Part shown: positions 16,543 to 24,828 of the stretch, piece by piece
How the letters are laid out: each line of letters starts with the position of its first letter
Numbering within the stretch: position 1 is the first letter of the stretch
Notes under the pieces: model-generated
The model's input: the letters and a program-made list of their open reading frames with translations, nothing else
Databases searched by the model: none
What the model was told of the DNA's origin: nothing
NCBI RefSeq assembly: GCF_013294005.1
Contig: NZ_JABSNK010000002.1
Location: forward strand, 62,001-126,000
Length of the DNA stretch: 64,000 nucleotides
Source: Flavobacterium gelidicaeli
Lineage (GTDB): Bacteria > Bacteroidota > Bacteroidia > Flavobacteriales > Flavobacteriaceae
Direction: 5' to 3'
Position numbers and translations under genes: made by a program

Positions 16543-17151
16543 ATGGCATTTGAATTACCTCAGTTACCTTATGCGTATGACGCATTAGAACCAAATATTG
16601 ATGCACGTACAATGGAAATTCATTATACAAAACATCACAACGCTTATACTACCAACCTAAATGCTGCCATTGCTGGTACAGATATGGAAGGAAAGACAAT
16701 TGAAAATATCTTAATTAACCTTGATTTAAAAAATGCAGCTGTACGTAACAACGGTGGTGGTTTTTACAATCATAACCTTTTTTGGACCGTAATGTCTCCT
16801 GATGGTGGCGGTCTACCTACTGGTGATTTACTTGCAGCAATTGAAAGTGATTTTGGGAGTTTTGATGAATTCAAAGCAAAATTCAGCAAAGCAGGAGCAA
16901 CACAATTTGGTTCAGGATGGGCTTGGTTATGTGTTCATAAAGGTGGAAAACTTGATGTTTGTGGAACACCAAATCAAGACAATCCATTAATGCCAGGTAT
17001 TGGTTGTGGAGGAACTCCAATCTTAGGAATGGATGTTTGGGAACACGCTTACTACTTGCATTACCAAAACAGAAGACCAGACTATATTGAAGCTTTCTTC
17101 AATGTAATTAACTGGACTGAAGTTTCAAGAAGATTTGCATCTGAGAAATAG
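16543..17151 (+). CDS. sodA: Superoxide dismutase, Fe/Mn family (Mn-type signature)
   Basis: 202 residues. Metal ligands are H27, H77, D164 and H168 (DVWEHAYY). The residues that separate Mn from Fe enzymes look Mn-like: Gly at position 73 (four before H77) and Gln145 in [10 protein letters not shown]. Anaerobic Bacteroidetes relatives are often cambialistic, so metal preference is not certain. There is no signal peptide, so it is a cytosolic defence against superoxide. A TAAATTTG box at 16501-16508 is the likely -7 element, and a strong terminator follows. It is monocistronic. Confidence 0.95.
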   Translation: MAFELPQLPYAYDALEPNIDARTMEIHYTKHHNAYTTNLNAAIAGTDMEGKTIENILINLDLKNAAVRNNGGGFYNHNLFWTVMSPDGGGLPTGDLLAAIESDFGSFDEFKAKFSKAGATQFGSGWAWLCVHKGGKLDVCGTPNQDNPLMPGIGCGGTPILGMDVWEHAYYLHYQNRRPDYIEAFFNVINWTEVSRRFASEK

Positions 17152-17178
17152 TATTTTTTAAAATAAAAAATAACATAG

Positions 17179-17220
17179 AAAATAGACAGATAACTGAAAA
17201 GTTGTTTGTCTATTTTTTTT
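17179..17220 (+). terminator. Terminator of the sod gene
   Basis: AAAATAGACA and TGTCTATTTT form a stem over a 17-base loop, followed by eight T. Confidence 0.85.
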
Positions 17221-17263
17221 ACACTATATCTACTTTCTATTATTGCGCAAAAACTTTACCCCA

Positions 17264-17301
17264 ATAAAAAAGACGAACAAACTAATTAGCTCACTCGTCT
17301 T
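17264..17301 (-). terminator. Distal of two tandem terminators after purF
   Basis: Minus strand AAGACGA, loop, TCGTCTTTTTTATTGG. It lies in the 345-base spacer between sod and purF. The rest of that spacer (17367-17496) shows no gene. Confidence 0.55.
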
Positions 17302-17335
17302 AAATTTATTTTCTTTTTCGTTGAATTTATTCCAA

Positions 17336-17366
17336 TAAAAAAGGTGGAATTTCTTCCACCCTTTTT
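17336..17366 (-). terminator. Proximal of two tandem terminators after purF
   Basis: Minus strand GGTGGAAGAAATTCCACC followed by TTTTTTATTGG. Its tail matches that of the other terminator, suggesting duplication or shared origin. Confidence 0.7.
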
Positions 17367-17496
17367 GCCCCAAATCTACCATAAACTTAACCTACTAATT
17401 TTATGGTTCAGTAAATTTACAGTAGAAGGTTAATGTCACCAAACATTTAAGATGAATAACCCATAAAACCGACAAACGCCCTATTCGTGGCATTTT

Positions 17497-19395
17497 TTAG
17501 TATGCTCTAGCGTCTTTACCTTCATAAAAATTCATAAAAGCACGATTAACAACACGGTTTCCTCCTGGAGTAGGATAGTCACCCGTGAAATACCAATCTC
17601 CTAAATTTTTAGGACAAGCTATATGTAAATCTTCAACTGTTTGAAAAATAATTTTAACCTCGGCTTTAATTTCAGGAGAGCTTAACATTTCAGCAATTTT
17701 ATCTGATACTTCTTGCGGCTCAAACGGCGCATAAATATCTGTAACATAATTTACTACCTCTGTATCTATAAAATTCTCTTGTGCTTTACACTTAGCATAC
17801 ACTTCAGCAACAATATGGTAAAGATTTCTCTCTTTCAATAATTCTAATGCCGCTCTAAAAGCAACTAAGCCTTCTAATTTAGCCATATCGATTCCGTAGC
17901 AATCAGGAAATCTAATTTGTGGTGCTGAGGAAACCACAACAATTCTTTTTGGATTTAAACGGTCCATCATTTTAATGATACTCATTTTTAGAGTCGTTCC
18001 TCTAACAATACTGTCATCAATGATTACTAAATTATCTGTTGGCTTAATTACGCCGTAAGTAACATCATAAACATGGGCAACTAAATCATCACGACTACTA
18101 TCTTCAGTAATAAAGGTTCTTAATTTTGCATCTTTAATTGCTACTTTTTCAGTACGTATTTTAACTGAAAGCAATTCTTGTAAACTTTCGGCAGTTAGCG
18201 TATCTCTATTTTTTAGAATAAAATTATTCTTTCTTTGATTTAGAAAATCTTGTGCCGCTTCAACTAAACCGTAAAAAGAAGTTTCGGCAGTATTCGGAAT
18301 GTATGAAAAAACAGTATTGTCAGTATCTTGATCGATTGCTTTTAAAACTGCTGGCAAAATCAATCTTCCTAGATTTTTTCTTTCTTGATAAATTTCTGCA
18401 TCGCTTCCTCTAGAAAAGTAAATTCGTTCAAACGAACATGCTTTTTTAACTGTAGGAGTTAGAATCTCTTGCATAGATACCGTACCATTCTTTTTTATAA
18501 TTAATGCGTTTCCTGGCTCAATTTCTTGAACTTTATCAAAATCAACATTAAAAACAGTTTGAATAACCGGTCTTTCTGAAGCTACAACAACCACTTCATC
18601 ATCTTGATAAAAATAAGCAGGACGTATTCCAGCTGGATCTCTAAAAACAAAAGCATCACCATGACCTAATAAACCAGCCATAGCATATCCACCATCTAAA
18701 TTTTTTGAGGCTCTAGCCAAAATTTTAGCCACATCAAGTTTCTCTGCAATTACAGGAGAAGCCTCTCTTTTAGAAAGTCCGTTGTTTTTACATTCTTGAT
18801 ATAAGTCAGTGACTTCGTCATCAAGAAAATGACCAATCTTTTCCATCACAGTAACAGTATCAGCCATTTCTTTGGGGTGCTGTCCTAATTCGATCAAACT
18901 ATTAAAAAGCTCTTTAACATTTGTCATATTAAAGTTTCCTGCAAGAATCAAATTACGGTGCATCCAATTATTTTGACGTAAAAATGGATGAACACTCTCA
19001 ATACTATTTTTCCCAAAGGTTCCATAACGTACGTGACCTAAAAACAATTCTCCTACATAAGGAATTTTTGCTTTTTGCATCGCAACATCATCAGCGTACT
19101 CAGGATGTAATTTCATTTCCTCATTAACCCTATCGTTAATTTGAGCAAAAACATCTTGAATAGGTTGTGCATGATTCGATCGCACGCGGCTAATATAACG
19201 TTCACCAGGCTCTACATCTAATTTAATACTTGCAAAACCAGCACCATCTTGTCCGCGGTTATGTTGCTTTTCCATAAGGAGATACATTTTTTGTATTCCG
19301 TAAAAAGCTGAACCGTATTTCTCTTTGTAAAATTCAAGCGGTTTAAGTAGTCTAACCAAGGCTATACCACACTCGTGTTTTAAAGCGTCGCTCAT
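17497..19395 (-). CDS. purF: Amidophosphoribosyltransferase, long form
   Basis: 632 residues, versus ~500 for E. coli PurF; the extra length matches the long PurF-like form common in Bacteroidota. An Ntn-type glutaminase domain starts at C9 (HECGIALVRL) with NRGQDGAGFAS, and the phosphoribosyltransferase domain carries the PRPP loop IIDDSIVRGTT near residues 455-470. The reaction is glutamine plus PRPP to phosphoribosylamine, the committed step of purine synthesis. C9 would need N-terminal processing to become the nucleophile. A CAA-triplet leader lies upstream. A PfkB-family kinase, rnhA and purN lie upstream on the same strand. Confidence 0.92.
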   Translation of the reverse strand: MSDALKHECGIALVRLLKPLEFYKEKYGSAFYGIQKMYLLMEKQHNRGQDGAGFASIKLDVEPGERYISRVRSNHAQPIQDVFAQINDRVNEEMKLHPEYADDVAMQKAKIPYVGELFLGHVRYGTFGKNSIESVHPFLRQNNWMHRNLILAGNFNMTNVKELFNSLIELGQHPKEMADTVTVMEKIGHFLDDEVTDLYQECKNNGLSKREASPVIAEKLDVAKILARASKNLDGGYAMAGLLGHGDAFVFRDPAGIRPAYFYQDDEVVVVASERPVIQTVFNVDFDKVQEIEPGNALIIKKNGTVSMQEILTPTVKKACSFERIYFSRGSDAEIYQERKNLGRLILPAVLKAIDQDTDNTVFSYIPNTAETSFYGLVEAAQDFLNQRKNNFILKNRDTLTAESLQELLSVKIRTEKVAIKDAKLRTFITEDSSRDDLVAHVYDVTYGVIKPTDNLVIIDDSIVRGTTLKMSIIKMMDRLNPKRIVVVSSAPQIRFPDCYGIDMAKLEGLVAFRAALELLKERNLYHIVAEVYAKCKAQENFIDTEVVNYVTDIYAPFEPQEVSDKIAEMLSSPEIKAEVKIIFQTVEDLHIACPKNLGDWYFTGDYPTPGGNRVVNRAFMNFYEGKDARAY

Positions 19396-19413
19396 TGTGT
19401 TATTTTTAGTTGT

Positions 19414-19432
19414 GTTGTTGTTGTTGTTGTTC
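19414..19432 (-). repeat. CAA triplet run in the purF leader
   Basis: On the purF coding strand the leader contains about six consecutive AAC/CAA units 20-40 bases before the ATG. This gives an unstructured, A-rich leader that could favour ribosome access where there is no Shine-Dalgarno. Confidence 0.5.
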
Positions 19433-19502
19433 TTAAAATATAACTATCTGTAATAATCTTATTGTAATTCAATCAATAATGATACCGACAAATAAGCAAT
19501 CA

Positions 19503-19527
19503 AAAAAGCCCCGTCTCCGAGGCTTTA
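19503..19527 (-). terminator. Terminator of the kinase gene
   Basis: Minus strand AAAGCCTCGGAGACGGGGCT followed by TTTTT, starting six bases after the stop at 19533. Confidence 0.8.
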
Positions 19528-19532
19528 AGGCA

Positions 19533-20456
19533 TTATAATTCTATATCAAATTGTGTCAATGACTTAAATTGCTTTAAGCGCGATACCACTTCTTCTTTTT
19601 CTAAAGCGACCATTCTTTCTGTTCCAAATTTCTCTACACAAAAGGAAGCTAAATTTGAGCCGTAGATAATGGCGTTTTTCATATTCTCAAATGATATGTT
19701 TTCGCTTTGCGTAATAAATCCTGCAAAACCACCTGCAAAAGTATCCCCTGCTCCTGTTGGATCAAAGACCTCTTCTAATGGTAACGCTGGTGCAAAGAAA
19801 ACATCTTGATCATGGAACAATAATGCACCATGCTCTCCTTTTTTAATCACAACATATTTAGGACCCATTGTTTGAATTTTGGCTGCAGCCTTAACAAGAG
19901 AATATTCTCCTGAAAGTTGCCTTGCCTCTTCATCATTAATAGTAATTACGTCTACACGTTTTATTACATCAAGTAATTCTGGTAAAGCGCAGTCCATCCA
20001 AAAGTTCATTGTATCTAAAACAACTAATTTTGGTCGTGTTGCCATTTGGTCTAAAACACTACTTTGCACTAACGGATGTAAGTTTCCTAACATCACCACA
20101 TCAGCATTTTTATAGTTTTCAGGAACCTTAGGTTGAAAATCAGCTAAAACATTTAACTGTGTATCAAGTGTGTCTCTAGAGTTCAAGTCATTATGGTAGC
20201 GCCCACTCCAAAAGAATGTTTTACCACCTTTAACAACTTCAAGACCAGAAATATCAATATTTCTATCTGTCAATAAATCTAAATATTCTTGTGGAAAATC
20301 GTCACCAACTACTGATACGATCGCAGATTGTAAGTTAAAAAAAGAAGCCGACAAACCGATGTATGTCCCTGCTCCACCTAAAATTTTATCTGTTTTCCCA
20401 AAAGGAGTCTCAATTGCGTCAAAAGCAACAGTTCCAACAATCAATAATTTGTTCAT
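19533..20456 (-). CDS. PfkB-family carbohydrate/nucleoside kinase
   Basis: 307 residues with a ribokinase fold. GGAGTYIGLSASF at 27-39 is the substrate-side glycine motif, and GAGDTFAGGF at 235-244 is the anion hole with D238 as catalytic base. The substrate cannot be read from sequence; annotation pipelines usually call this family sugar kinase. Its position beside purF, rnhA and purN makes a nucleoside such as inosine, guanosine or adenosine plausible, but this is inference. It has its own terminator and a 76-base gap from rnhA, so it may be read from the rnhA/purN transcript. Confidence 0.85.
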   Translation of the reverse strand: MNKLLIVGTVAFDAIETPFGKTDKILGGAGTYIGLSASFFNLQSAIVSVVGDDFPQEYLDLLTDRNIDISGLEVVKGGKTFFWSGRYHNDLNSRDTLDTQLNVLADFQPKVPENYKNADVVMLGNLHPLVQSSVLDQMATRPKLVVLDTMNFWMDCALPELLDVIKRVDVITINDEEARQLSGEYSLVKAAAKIQTMGPKYVVIKKGEHGALLFHDQDVFFAPALPLEEVFDPTGAGDTFAGGFAGFITQSENISFENMKNAIIYGSNLASFCVEKFGTERMVALEKEEVVSRLKQFKSLTQFDIEL

Positions 20457-20532
20457 TTATATGAGTTTCGAATTAAGGCGCAAAGATAGTTTATAACTTT
20501 CATAGTTGCAAAGATTCAAACTCGCAAAGTTA

Positions 20533-21018
20533 TCACAATAATTCTCCTTCAAGATTTTCATAAAAAGCATCTATAGAAAGTTGTTTTTGCGTTGAAGCCA
20601 TAACGGCAAGTTCATCACAACGTTCATTTTGCGGATGGCTATTATGTCCTTTTACCCATTTAAAGTCTACTTGGTGTTTTCTATAAATAACTAACAACCT
20701 TTTCCATAGATCAGCATTTTTTCGGTCAACGAATTTCTTTTTCTCCCAACCAAAAACCCATTTCTTAACCACTGAATCAATAACATATTTAGAATCACTA
20801 ACCACCAATACTTTTGTATTAGGGTTTTTTAGTTTTTCTAAACCTACCACTACAGCCAGTAATTCCATACGGTTATTAGTAGTTAACCTAAAACCTTCAT
20901 AAAATTCTTTTCTATATGTCTTGCCCATCATTACGGTTTCCATCACCACGCCGTAGCCACCTCTTCCAGGATTCCCCTTAGCTGCTCCATCTGTATATAT
21001 ATGTACTTCGTAATCCAT
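20533..21018 (-). CDS. rnhA: Ribonuclease HI
   Basis: 161 residues. The catalytic carboxylates D10 (YTDGAAKGNPG), E52 (NNRMELLAV), D75 (VSDSKYV) and D135 (NERCDELAV) are all present, as is the conserved His in VKGHNSH. It degrades the RNA strand of RNA-DNA hybrids in the cytosol. It has the basic-protrusion region around VFGWEKKKFVDRKN. It lies 43 bases after purN on the same strand. Confidence 0.96.
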   Translation of the reverse strand: MDYEVHIYTDGAAKGNPGRGGYGVVMETVMMGKTYRKEFYEGFRLTTNNRMELLAVVVGLEKLKNPNTKVLVVSDSKYVIDSVVKKWVFGWEKKKFVDRKNADLWKRLLVIYRKHQVDFKWVKGHNSHPQNERCDELAVMASTQKQLSIDAFYENLEGELL

Positions 21019-21061
21019 TTTTAATATTAAATTTGATAACCATCTATCTAGGTAGTCTCTT

Positions 21062-21625
21062 TTATTGCTTTAAGAGATTTTCAATAACTTCAGGAAAATA
21101 TTTTTGTTCTAAAACATGAATTTTTCCCGCAACAGTTGTTGCTGTATCCTCTTCATTAAGTGAAACATTTGTTTGAAATAGGATTCCGCCTTCATCATAA
21201 TGTTCATTGACAAAATGAATGGTAATTCCAGTTTCAAGCTCTTTATTTTCCACCACTGCTTGATGAACATTCATTCCATACATTCCTTTTCCGCCATATT
21301 TAGGCAGTAAAGCAGGGTGGATATTTATAACCTTGTTAGGATAAGCAGCAATAATATCATCAGGGAATTTAAGCAAAAATCCCGCTAAAACAATTAAATC
21401 TGGTTGGAGTTTATTTACGTATTGTAATACTTTACCTTCAATTAATTCGCTTTTATTAAAAATATATGAAGATACTCCTAGATTTTTTGCCTTTTCAATT
21501 ACCGTTGCATTTGGATTGTTTGTAAAAACACTAATCACTGTTGCAATTTCTTTATTTTCGAAATACTTTATAATATTTTCAGCATTAGAGCCCGATCCAG
21601 AAGCAAAAATCAGAATTTTTTTCAT
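21062..21625 (-). CDS. purN: Phosphoribosylglycinamide formyltransferase (PurN)
   Basis: 187 residues from the ATG at 21625 (MKKILIFASGSGSNAENI), where the fold of the family begins. An upstream ATG at 21700 would add 25 unrelated residues and is rejected. Catalytic N101, H103 (NIHPALLP) and D144 (HYDEGG) are conserved. It transfers a formyl group from 10-formyl-THF to GAR in purine synthesis, which agrees with purF in the same run of genes. It is divergent from acpP with a 176-base shared promoter region. Confidence 0.95.
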   Translation of the reverse strand: MKKILIFASGSGSNAENIIKYFENKEIATVISVFTNNPNATVIEKAKNLGVSSYIFNKSELIEGKVLQYVNKLQPDLIVLAGFLLKFPDDIIAAYPNKVINIHPALLPKYGGKGMYGMNVHQAVVENKELETGITIHFVNEHYDEGGILFQTNVSLNEEDTATTVAGKIHVLEQKYFPEVIENLLKQ

Positions 21626-21716
21626 GATTAAGGAATTTAAAGTTACGCAAAAAAAGGAATAAAAATCCAAAATAAATAACATTGAGAAGCCTTTGTTCAA
21701 ATCTTTTTTTTAATTT

Positions 21717-21736
21717 AGTTGATACATTTATCAACT
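21717..21736. promoter_or_regulatory. 20-base palindrome upstream of acpP
   Basis: AGTTGATA CATT TATCAACT, with 8-base perfect arms, ends seven bases before the acpP -33 element and lies in the purN-acpP divergent region. It has the form and position of a repressor or activator site. Confidence 0.5.
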
Positions 21737-21742
21737 TATTCG

Positions 21743-21771
21743 TTGTTTTAAAATAAAGTTTTTTATTTTTG
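21743..21771 (+). promoter_or_regulatory. acpP promoter
   Basis: TTG at 21743-21745, an 18-base spacer, and TATTTTTG at 21764-21771. The acpP ATG follows 30 bases later. Confidence 0.7.
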
Positions 21772-21801
21772 CCAACAAATTAAATTCTAAAATTAAAGAT
21801 T

Positions 21802-22038
21802 ATGTCAGACATTGCATCAAGAGTAAAAGCGATTATCGTAGACAAATTAGGTGTTGACGAAAACGAAGTTGTAACAGAAGCAAGCTTCACTAATGATTTA
21901 GGAGCTGACTCATTAGACACTGTTGAGCTTATTATGGAATTCGAAAAAGAATTTGACATTCAAATTCCAGACGATCAAGCAGAAAACATCGCTACTGTAG
22001 GTCAAGCAATCTCTTATATCGAGGAAGCTAAAAAATAA
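21802..22038 (+). CDS. acpP: Acyl carrier protein
   Basis: 78 residues, acidic. The phosphopantetheine attachment Ser is S37 in [11 protein letters not shown]. It is the carrier of growing acyl chains for the type II fatty acid synthase in the cytosol and is followed by fabF, its partner. A hairpin between the two (22046-22085) probably ends part of the transcripts, so acpP can be made in excess over the enzymes, as is usual for this carrier. Confidence 0.98.
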   Translation: MSDIASRVKAIIVDKLGVDENEVVTEASFTNDLGADSLDTVELIMEFEKEFDIQIPDDQAENIATVGQAISYIEEAKK

Positions 22039-22045
22039 TAAATGA

Positions 22046-22085
22046 AACACCCGTATGCCAAATGGTATATGGGTGTTATTATTAT
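22046..22085 (+). terminator. Hairpin between acpP and fabF, probable partial terminator
   Basis: AACACCCGTATGCC and GGTATATGGGTGTT form a stem with a 4-base loop, followed by a mixed T-rich tail (ATTATTATTTTT). The tail is weak, so read-through is likely. Confidence 0.7.
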
Positions 22086-22142
22086 TTTTCTAAAAGAAAA
22101 TTGAGATTGATATTCAATCAAAAGAATATTTATAAGATAATG

Positions 22143-22183
22143 CCCACGGCTCTTTTGTAACAATACAGTAAAGAAAGCGTGGG
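22143..22183 (+). promoter_or_regulatory. Stem-loop in the fabF leader
   Basis: CCCACG (22143-22148) pairs with CGTGGG (22178-22183), and the inner CTCTTT region can partly pair with AAAGAAAG. It is GC-rich against an AT-rich background, 30 bases before fabF. The role is unknown. Confidence 0.4.
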
Positions 22184-22215
22184 TATTATTTGTTTAAAGA
22201 TAAAAACACATAGTT

Positions 22216-23469
22216 ATGGTATTAAGACGAGTTGTAGTGACAGGTTTAGGTGCTCTTACTCCTATAGGAAATAACATTCAAGAGTATTGGAACAGCCTAA
22301 TTAATGGAGTGAGTGGAGCGGCACCAATAACTTATTTTGACGCTTCAAAATTTAAAACTCAGTTTGCCTGCGAATTAAAAAACTTTAATGCCGAGGATTT
22401 CTTAGATAGAAAAGAAGCTAGAAAGATGGACCGTTATGCACAATACGCAATGGTCTCGTCAGAAGAAGCTGTAAACGATGCTGGTTTTAATTTTGAAAAA
22501 TTAGATAAAGATAGAGCTGGAGTAATCTGGGGATCAGGAATTGGTGGTTTAGAAACTTTTCAAATAGAAATGTTGAATTTTGCTGCTGGTGACGGTACTC
22601 CAAAATTCAATCCGTTTTTTATCCCAAAAATGATCTCAGACATTGCTTGTGGTCATATTTCAATAAAATATGGTTTTAGAGGACCTAACTTTGCAACAGT
22701 TTCTGCTTGTGCATCATCTACTAACGCTATCATAGACGCGTTCAACTATATCCGTTTAGGACATGCTGACGTTATGGTAACGGGAGGATCTGAGGCTGCG
22801 GTAACTATTGCAGGAATGGGTGGCTTTAATGCTATGCATGCTTTATCAACTAGAAATGATGACCCAAAAACAGCTTCAAGACCTATGGATAAAGACCGTG
22901 ATGGTTTTGTTCTAGGAGAAGGTGCTGGTGCATTAATTCTTGAAGAGTACGAACATGCTGTAGCGCGTGGTGCTAAAATATACTGTGAAATTGGCGGTGG
23001 AGGAATGTCTGCAGACGCACATCACATCACTGCTCCTCATCCAGAAGGTTTAGGTGCTAAAAATGTAATGTTAAACTGTTTGAGAGATGCTGGTTTAAAA
23101 CCAACAGATGTTGATGGATTAAACATGCACGGTACTTCAACTCCTTTAGGTGATCTAGCCGAATCAAAAGCAATCGAACACGTATTTGGAGAACATGCTT
23201 ATAGCATGAACTTGAATTCAACAAAATCAATGACTGGACATTTATTAGGTGCTGCCGGAGCAATAGAAACAATCTCTTCGATACTTTCTATGAAATACGG
23301 AATTGTACCTCCTACAATCAATCATTTTACTGATGACGAAAACATTGACCCTAAGTTGAACTTTACATTTAATGTAGCTCAAAAAAGAGAAATGAACATT
23401 GTTATGAGTAACACCTTTGGATTTGGTGGACACAATGCTTGCGTATTAGTTAAAAAATTAGACTTGTAA
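22216..23469 (+). CDS. fabF: 3-oxoacyl-ACP synthase II (FabF)
   Basis: 417 residues, standard length. The catalytic triad is C165 (VSACASSTN), H305 (MHGTSTPLGD) and H342 (MTGHLLGAAG). It condenses malonyl-ACP with acyl-ACP during chain elongation. The order acpP-fabF-rnc is a conserved arrangement, and rnc follows only nine bases later, so the two share a transcript. Confidence 0.98.
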   Translation: MVLRRVVVTGLGALTPIGNNIQEYWNSLINGVSGAAPITYFDASKFKTQFACELKNFNAEDFLDRKEARKMDRYAQYAMVSSEEAVNDAGFNFEKLDKDRAGVIWGSGIGGLETFQIEMLNFAAGDGTPKFNPFFIPKMISDIACGHISIKYGFRGPNFATVSACASSTNAIIDAFNYIRLGHADVMVTGGSEAAVTIAGMGGFNAMHALSTRNDDPKTASRPMDKDRDGFVLGEGAGALILEEYEHAVARGAKIYCEIGGGGMSADAHHITAPHPEGLGAKNVMLNCLRDAGLKPTDVDGLNMHGTSTPLGDLAESKAIEHVFGEHAYSMNLNSTKSMTGHLLGAAGAIETISSILSMKYGIVPPTINHFTDDENIDPKLNFTFNVAQKREMNIVMSNTFGFGGHNACVLVKKLDL

Positions 23470-23478
23470 TAAGCCATT

Positions 23479-24219
23479 ATGAGTATATTTAAAAAAATAT
23501 TTTCTAAATCCCGTTCTCTAGAAGACGGGATTTTTTTTGATGCTATCGAAAAAATATTAGGTTTTGCCCCACATAACTTAGAAAACTATAAGAAAGCATT
23601 TACGCATCGGTCATCAAATCGCTTGAACTCTGAGGGAAACCCAATTAATTACGAACGCCTTGAATTTTTAGGCGATGCAATGTTAAGCTCCGTAATTGCC
23701 GCTTATTTATTTACTGAAGCACCTCATGGAGATGAAGGTTACTTGACTAAAATGCGTTCAAAAATTGTAAGTCGTGAGCATTTAAACGAATTAGGGAAAG
23801 ACTTAAAATTAATTCAATTTATCGAAAGCAAAGTACCCGTTCAACATTTTGGCGAAAATATTCATGGTAATATTTTTGAATCCTTAATTGGTGCAATTTA
23901 TCAAGACAAGGGATATCCATACTGCGAGAAATTCATCCAAAAAAGAGTTATTGTCCCGTACGTAGATATTTCGAGATTAGAAGGCAAGGTAATTAGCTAT
24001 AAAAGTTTAGTTATCGAATGGTGCCAAAAAGAGAAAAAAATATTCCATTATGATATTTTTGAAGACAATGCCATTGATGGCCAACGCCTTTTTGGTGTTA
24101 AACTAAGTATCGATGATAAAGTGATTGCAAAAGCCCGAGCAACATCAAAAAAGAAGGCTGAAGAAAAAGCATCACAACGCGCTTATTTTGCATTTCAAGA
24201 AAAAATGGACAAGAAATAA
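23479..24219 (+). CDS. rnc: Ribonuclease III
   Basis: 246 residues. The RNase III signature NYERLEFLGDAML at 57-69 carries the metal-binding Glu/Asp, and ENIHGNIFESLIGAIY holds the second acidic pair. A double-stranded-RNA-binding domain occupies the C-terminal ~75 residues, ending in the Lys/Ala-rich helix ATSKKKAEEKASQRA. It processes rRNA and mRNA. It starts nine bases after fabF in the same operon. Confidence 0.97.
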   Translation: MSIFKKIFSKSRSLEDGIFFDAIEKILGFAPHNLENYKKAFTHRSSNRLNSEGNPINYERLEFLGDAMLSSVIAAYLFTEAPHGDEGYLTKMRSKIVSREHLNELGKDLKLIQFIESKVPVQHFGENIHGNIFESLIGAIYQDKGYPYCEKFIQKRVIVPYVDISRLEGKVISYKSLVIEWCQKEKKIFHYDIFEDNAIDGQRLFGVKLSIDDKVIAKARATSKKKAEEKASQRAYFAFQEKMDKK

Positions 24220-24334
24220 TATCATATTCATCAAAACTACAACGTTTTCGTTCATAAATTAACGAAATCATTACATTTTTCTACTCTTTAACTTCAATAG
24301 AAATAGTATATTTACAACATTATTTTTAATGTAA

Positions 24335-24823
24335 ATGGCTATTCACAAACTGGATCTTGGCGAATTTGATGAAGTAGATTATTTTTTAATCGCTATACAT
24401 ACTTCATTAGAGGATTATCGACTGGCTTATTTTATCAATCAAAAACTTCCTATAAACTTAGCAAAAAGCAAAGAGGAGGTTCAGATAAATATAAAAGAAG
24501 GGGAAACTAATTTCACCCGATTTTATCATTTTGATTCGGAGAACACCATATCTTGGAATTTAATTCAAAATAAAAACGAAGTTCTTCAGCAAAAAGCAGC
24601 TAATTCAGACGATTTGTTTTCGAATGTTGCAATGGAGATTTCTACAAAAGTTTTCTTACTTCCAGAATTTAAAAAAGCAGATTATTTTTTAAAAATAGAA
24701 AACACAGATGACACTATAAATGTGTCCGAAATTAAGACTCTATTAAATTCCATAGATAATGTATCAACAGTGTATGCAGTAGATACTAATCAAATAAAAT
24801 CAAAAAACAATTTAATTTTTTAA
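24335..24823 (+). CDS. IPExxVDY-family protein of unknown function
   Basis: 162 residues, no signal peptide. The C-terminal half has LPEFKKADY at 109-117, matching the IPExxVDY motif after which this Bacteroidota-only family is named, with L and A in place of I and V. The family has no known biochemical role, but its place between rnc and pyk is conserved as far as I recall. It begins 115 bases after rnc and ends five bases before pyk, so it is co-transcribed with pyk. Confidence 0.75.
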   Translation: MAIHKLDLGEFDEVDYFLIAIHTSLEDYRLAYFINQKLPINLAKSKEEVQINIKEGETNFTRFYHFDSENTISWNLIQNKNEVLQQKAANSDDLFSNVAMEISTKVFLLPEFKKADYFLKIENTDDTINVSEIKTLLNSIDNVSTVYAVDTNQIKSKNNLIF

Positions 24824-24828
24824 GACAA

